Shown: positions 61,692 through 64,000 of the stretch, piece by piece | How positions within the stretch are numbered: position 1 is the stretch's first letter | Layout: the number at the start of each line of letters is the position of its first letter | NCBI RefSeq assembly: GCF_004745635.1 | Contig: NZ_SRLB01000015.1 | Coordinates: forward strand, 1 to 64,000 | From: Methylobacterium nonmethylotrophicum | Lineage (GTDB): Bacteria > Pseudomonadota > Alphaproteobacteria > Rhizobiales > Beijerinckiaceae | Direction of reading: 5' to 3' | Length of the DNA: 64,000 nt | Translations under genes and position numbers: made by a program | Notes under the pieces: generated by a model | The model's database searches: none | What the model was told of the DNA's origin: nothing | The model's input: the letters and a program-made list of their open reading frames with translations, nothing else

Positions 61692-62729
61692 ATGCTCTCC
61701 CGCTTCCGTCCCGACACCTTCACCCTGCTGATCGTCTGCGCCCTGGTGCTCGGCAGCCTGCTGCCGGTGCAGGACCGGGCGGCCGAATGGCTCAGCGTGT
61801 TCGCCAACGGCATGATCGCGCTCCTGTTCTTCCTGCACGGCGCCCGCATCGACCGCCGCACGGCTCTGGCCGGCATGGTGCACTGGCGCCTGCACCTCGT
61901 GGTGTTCGCCTCGACCTTCGTCCTGTTTCCGCTGCTGGGCCTCGCCGCCGGCCTGCTCAGCCCGACCCTGCTGACCCCGGCGCTCGCCGCCGGCGTCCTG
62001 TTCCTGTGCGTGCTGCCCTCGACGGTGCAATCCTCGATCGCCTTCACGTCGGTGGCGGGCGGCAACGTGCCGGCGGCGATCTGCGCGGCCTCGGCCTCGA
62101 ACATCATCGGCATGATCGTCACCCCGCTCCTCGTCGCGGTGCTGCTCAACACGCAAGGCAGCCACCACGGCTTCGACTGGGCGGCGGTCGGCAAGATCCT
62201 GGCGCAGCTGCTGCTGCCCTTCGCCGTCGGCCAGTTCCTGCAGCCGCGCCTCGGCCCCTGGCTCAACCGGCACAAGCCGCTGACCATGGTGGTCGACCGC
62301 GGCTCGATCCTCCTCGTCGTCTACCTCGCCTTCAGCCACGCGGTGGTGAGCGGCCTGTGGAGCCGCACGCCGCTGCCGGCGCTCGCCACCATGCTGGTCG
62401 TCGATCTGGTGCTGCTCGCCGCGGTGCTGGCGATCACCACCGCGGCGAGCCGCCTCCTCGGCTTCTCGAAGGAGGACGAGATCACCATCGTGTTCTGCGG
62501 CTCGAAGAAGAGCCTGGCCTCCGGCGTGCCGATGGCCAACGTGATCTTCGCCGGCCAGGACGTCGGCGGCATCGTGCTGCCGCTGATGCTCTTCCACCAG
62601 GTCCAGCTGATGGCCTGCGCCGCGCTCGCCCGCCGCTACGCCGCCCGTCCGCGGCCGGTGACGGCCGCCGAGGCGGGCCCGGCCCGGGCCGAGGTCCCGC
62701 CGGCCGTCGCCAAGCTCGCGGCGCGCTGA
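61692..62729 (+). CDS. SBF-like CPA-superfamily transporter (YfeH/bile-acid:Na+ symporter type)
   Basis: A membrane protein of 345 residues with about ten hydrophobic helices. Family elements include GMIALLFFLHGARID, SIAFTSVAGGNVPAAICAAS and ITIVFCGSKKSLASGVPMAN. Members are sodium-coupled carriers of organic anions; the substrate is unknown. The last 22 bases of the gene and its stop context are tandemly duplicated at 62711-62754. It is divergent from its likely regulator. Confidence 0.85.
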   Translation: MLSRFRPDTFTLLIVCALVLGSLLPVQDRAAEWLSVFANGMIALLFFLHGARIDRRTALAGMVHWRLHLVVFASTFVLFPLLGLAAGLLSPTLLTPALAAGVLFLCVLPSTVQSSIAFTSVAGGNVPAAICAASASNIIGMIVTPLLVAVLLNTQGSHHGFDWAAVGKILAQLLLPFAVGQFLQPRLGPWLNRHKPLTMVVDRGSILLVVYLAFSHAVVSGLWSRTPLPALATMLVVDLVLLAAVLAITTAASRLLGFSKEDEITIVFCGSKKSLASGVPMANVIFAGQDVGGIVLPLMLFHQVQLMACAALARRYAARPRPVTAAEAGPARAEVPPAVAKLAAR

Positions 62730-62754
62730 GGACAAGCTCGCGGCGCGCTGAGGA
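62711..62754. repeat. 22-bp tandem duplication at the stop codon
   Basis: The sequence CAAGCTCGCGGCGCGCTGAG plus GA is present twice, head to tail, spanning the transporter's stop codon. A second identical stop lies in the copy. It looks like recent slippage. Confidence 0.8.
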
Positions 62755-63063
62755 CCGGAAGCCGCGGGTCGTCTTTGCGCCTGCGCGTTGACGAAGGATT
62801 CACGTCGTCGCGCCATTCTCATGGGGAGCCAAGTTGCGTACCGGCTCTGTTCGAGTATACGGCCCCGCCGCGCCTCCGTCGCGACGGGGCCGCGCCTTTT
62901 CGGCGCTGACCCGGTCGGGCTGACCCCCAGGGTGACGCAGAGGGTGTCACGTCCGTCCACTCGGCCGGACCGGATGGTGACGCTTCGCTAACCTTATCGC
63001 TTCAGCCGGCGCATACCATCCCGCCGCTAGTCTCCCGGGTGCCGTCACCCGAGGAGGCGCCCG
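62755..63063. other. Region before the ExoQ-like gene with a terminator-like hairpin
   Basis: The stretch holds a hairpin CGGCCCCG/CGGGGCCG (62860-62867 and 62885-62892) followed by CGCCTTTTC, a terminator-like pattern on the plus strand that might end the transporter message. No gene is supported. A GAGGAGG ribosome site lies upstream of the next ATG. Confidence 0.55.
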
Positions 63064-64000
63064 ATGAGCACGTTCGTCCTGCCGCGCCGCGACCTCGCCG
63101 GCGTGCCGCTGCTGCGGGCCCTGCACGGCTTCGGCCTCGTCCTGATGACGGCGTTCATCTTCTTCGCCTGCTTCGCCTTCTCGGAGACCTCGCCCTACGA
63201 CGTGGTGGCGATCCCGACCATCGTGCTCTGGGTCCTGCTCGGCGTGCGGCTCCACCGGGGCGCGGTGCCCCTGGTGGCGGTGCTGCTCGTCTATGTCGGC
63301 GCCACGGTCGTCGCGCTGATGCCCTACCTCGACGAGGACCTGCCGGCGGCCTGGACGGTGCAGCTCTGCTATCTCGCCGTCACCGGCATCTTCTTCACGA
63401 TGTTCTTCTCCGACGCATGCGAGCGGCGCGTCGAACTGGCCCTCAAGGTCTACACCGCCAGCACGCTGTTCTGCGCGGTCCTCGGCATCGGCGGCTATCT
63501 CGGGCTGATCGGCGACGAGGACCTGTTCAGCAAGTACGGCCGGGCGTCGGGCACGTTCCAGGACCCGAACGTGTTCGGCTCGTTCCTGACCCTCGGCGCG
63601 TTCTACCTGCTGCACAACCTGCTCACCGGCCGCGCCCGCCACCCGCTCCTGTCGGGTCTCGGGCTCGGGATCCTGCTCGCCGGCGTGTTCCTGTCGTTCT
63701 CCCGCGGCTCCTGGGGCGGCACCGTGCTGATGGGCGCCCTGATGGTCGCGATGCTCTACCGCACCAGCGCCCCGTCCCTGCGTCGGCGGATCGTGCTGCT
63801 CGCCGGGCTGACGGCGGGGTTCGGGGCTCTCGCCCTGGTGGGCCTGCTCTCCGTCGGCACCGTCGGCGAGACCTTTGCCAAGCGCGCCGCGGTCACGCAG
63901 GATTACGACGAGGGCGAGACCGGCCGCTTCGGCAACCAGCTGCGCGGCATCGGCATGCTGATCGAGGACCCGCTCGGGATGGGCCCCCTGCGCTGGCGCC
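63064..64000 (+). CDS. O-antigen ligase / ExoQ-type membrane protein (truncated by window end)
   Basis: The 312 codons visible encode a polytopic membrane protein: about nine hydrophobic helices, with GTFQDPNVFGSFLTLGA, FLSFSRGSWGGTVLMG and RFGNQLRGIG matching the Wzy_C/O-antigen-ligase family that polymerises or ligates polysaccharide. The start ATG has GAGGAGG upstream. The gene continues beyond the window. Confidence 0.8.
   Translation, partial: MSTFVLPRRDLAGVPLLRALHGFGLVLMTAFIFFACFAFSETSPYDVVAIPTIVLWVLLGVRLHRGAVPLVAVLLVYVGATVVALMPYLDEDLPAAWTVQLCYLAVTGIFFTMFFSDACERRVELALKVYTASTLFCAVLGIGGYLGLIGDEDLFSKYGRASGTFQDPNVFGSFLTLGAFYLLHNLLTGRARHPLLSGLGLGILLAGVFLSFSRGSWGGTVLMGALMVAMLYRTSAPSLRRRIVLLAGLTAGFGALALVGLLSVGTVGETFAKRAAVTQDYDEGETGRFGNQLRGIGMLIEDPLGMGPLRWR

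Noticed and set aside
62788..62991. Small plus-strand open frame before the ExoQ-like gene
   Set aside because: Composition (many Arg/Ser/Thr, no hydrophobic core), no ATG start and overlap with a terminator-like hairpin make it look non-coding.

Overview
This window is GC-rich, densely coding chromosomal DNA from an alphaproteobacterium. The gene neighbourhoods (leuS-lptE-holA; dnaQ-coaE-aroE-maf-ppsR facing hemE-hemJ; hisD-UPF0262-LMW phosphatase), the UPF0262 and DUF2948 genes and the CtrA- and CcrM-type sites fit the Hyphomicrobiales. A Methylobacterium-like organism is my best guess from overall gene content, but no single marker here proves the genus. I saw no rRNA, tRNA, CRISPR array, insertion sequence or integrated phage.

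Layout. 0.2-5.5 kb: holA, lptE, leuS (minus strand) and the PLP-homeostasis gene yggS. 5.6-13.7 kb: L,D-transpeptidase, an exonuclease, an orphan OmpR-type regulator, a D-serine-dehydratase-like enzyme, a membrane diguanylate cyclase, a cyclic-nucleotide-binding protein, dapD and panC. 13.9-15.5 kb: a tightly overlapping cassette of a RusA-like resolvase, a nuclease-HEPN fusion and an HD hydrolase interrupted by an in-frame TGA. 15.5-19.5 kb: racemase-family protein, small exported proteins, Cys-tRNA(Pro) deacylase, class A beta-lactamase, YciF-like protein. 19.5-25 kb: an ABC importer set with two racemase-superfamily proteins that lack catalytic cysteines, and a GntR regulator with an AT-hook. 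25-33.5 kb: aceE divergent from gcvT-gcvH-gcvP, then a vapBC toxin-antitoxin pair. 33.5-39.5 kb: dnaQ, coaE, aroE, maf and ppsR on the minus strand facing hemE and hemJ on the plus strand, with a 558-base gap that looks like the chromosomal replication origin. 39.5-53 kb: hydrolase, acid phosphatase, TerC, lipid kinase, exported proteins, a LuxR-type regulator, ppc and small hypotheticals. 53-55 kb: a Crp/Fnr regulator overlapping a degenerate HWE histidine kinase. 55-64 kb: azlCD, the hisD operon, a LysR/SBF-transporter pair with a clear operator, and a truncated O-antigen-ligase/ExoQ-type gene.

How parts fit together. The gap between ppsR and hemE carries a perfect DnaA box, a perfect TTAA-N7-TTAA CtrA site, an AT-rich patch and eight GANTC sites. 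Three parS-like 16-mers lie within 35 kb of it, and leuS-lptE-holA, which often sits beside parAB, is at the left edge. The glycine cleavage genes (gcvTHP) feed C1 units and aceE and ppc serve central carbon flow. hemE and hemJ serve haem synthesis. Two families of 130-180-base palindromic intergenic elements are scattered through the window, one of them inside the ABC-importer operon.

The best candidates for something undescribed are the RusA/nuclease-HEPN/HD cassette, the cysteine-less racemase-like pair with its importer, and the Crp/Fnr plus pseudokinase pair.
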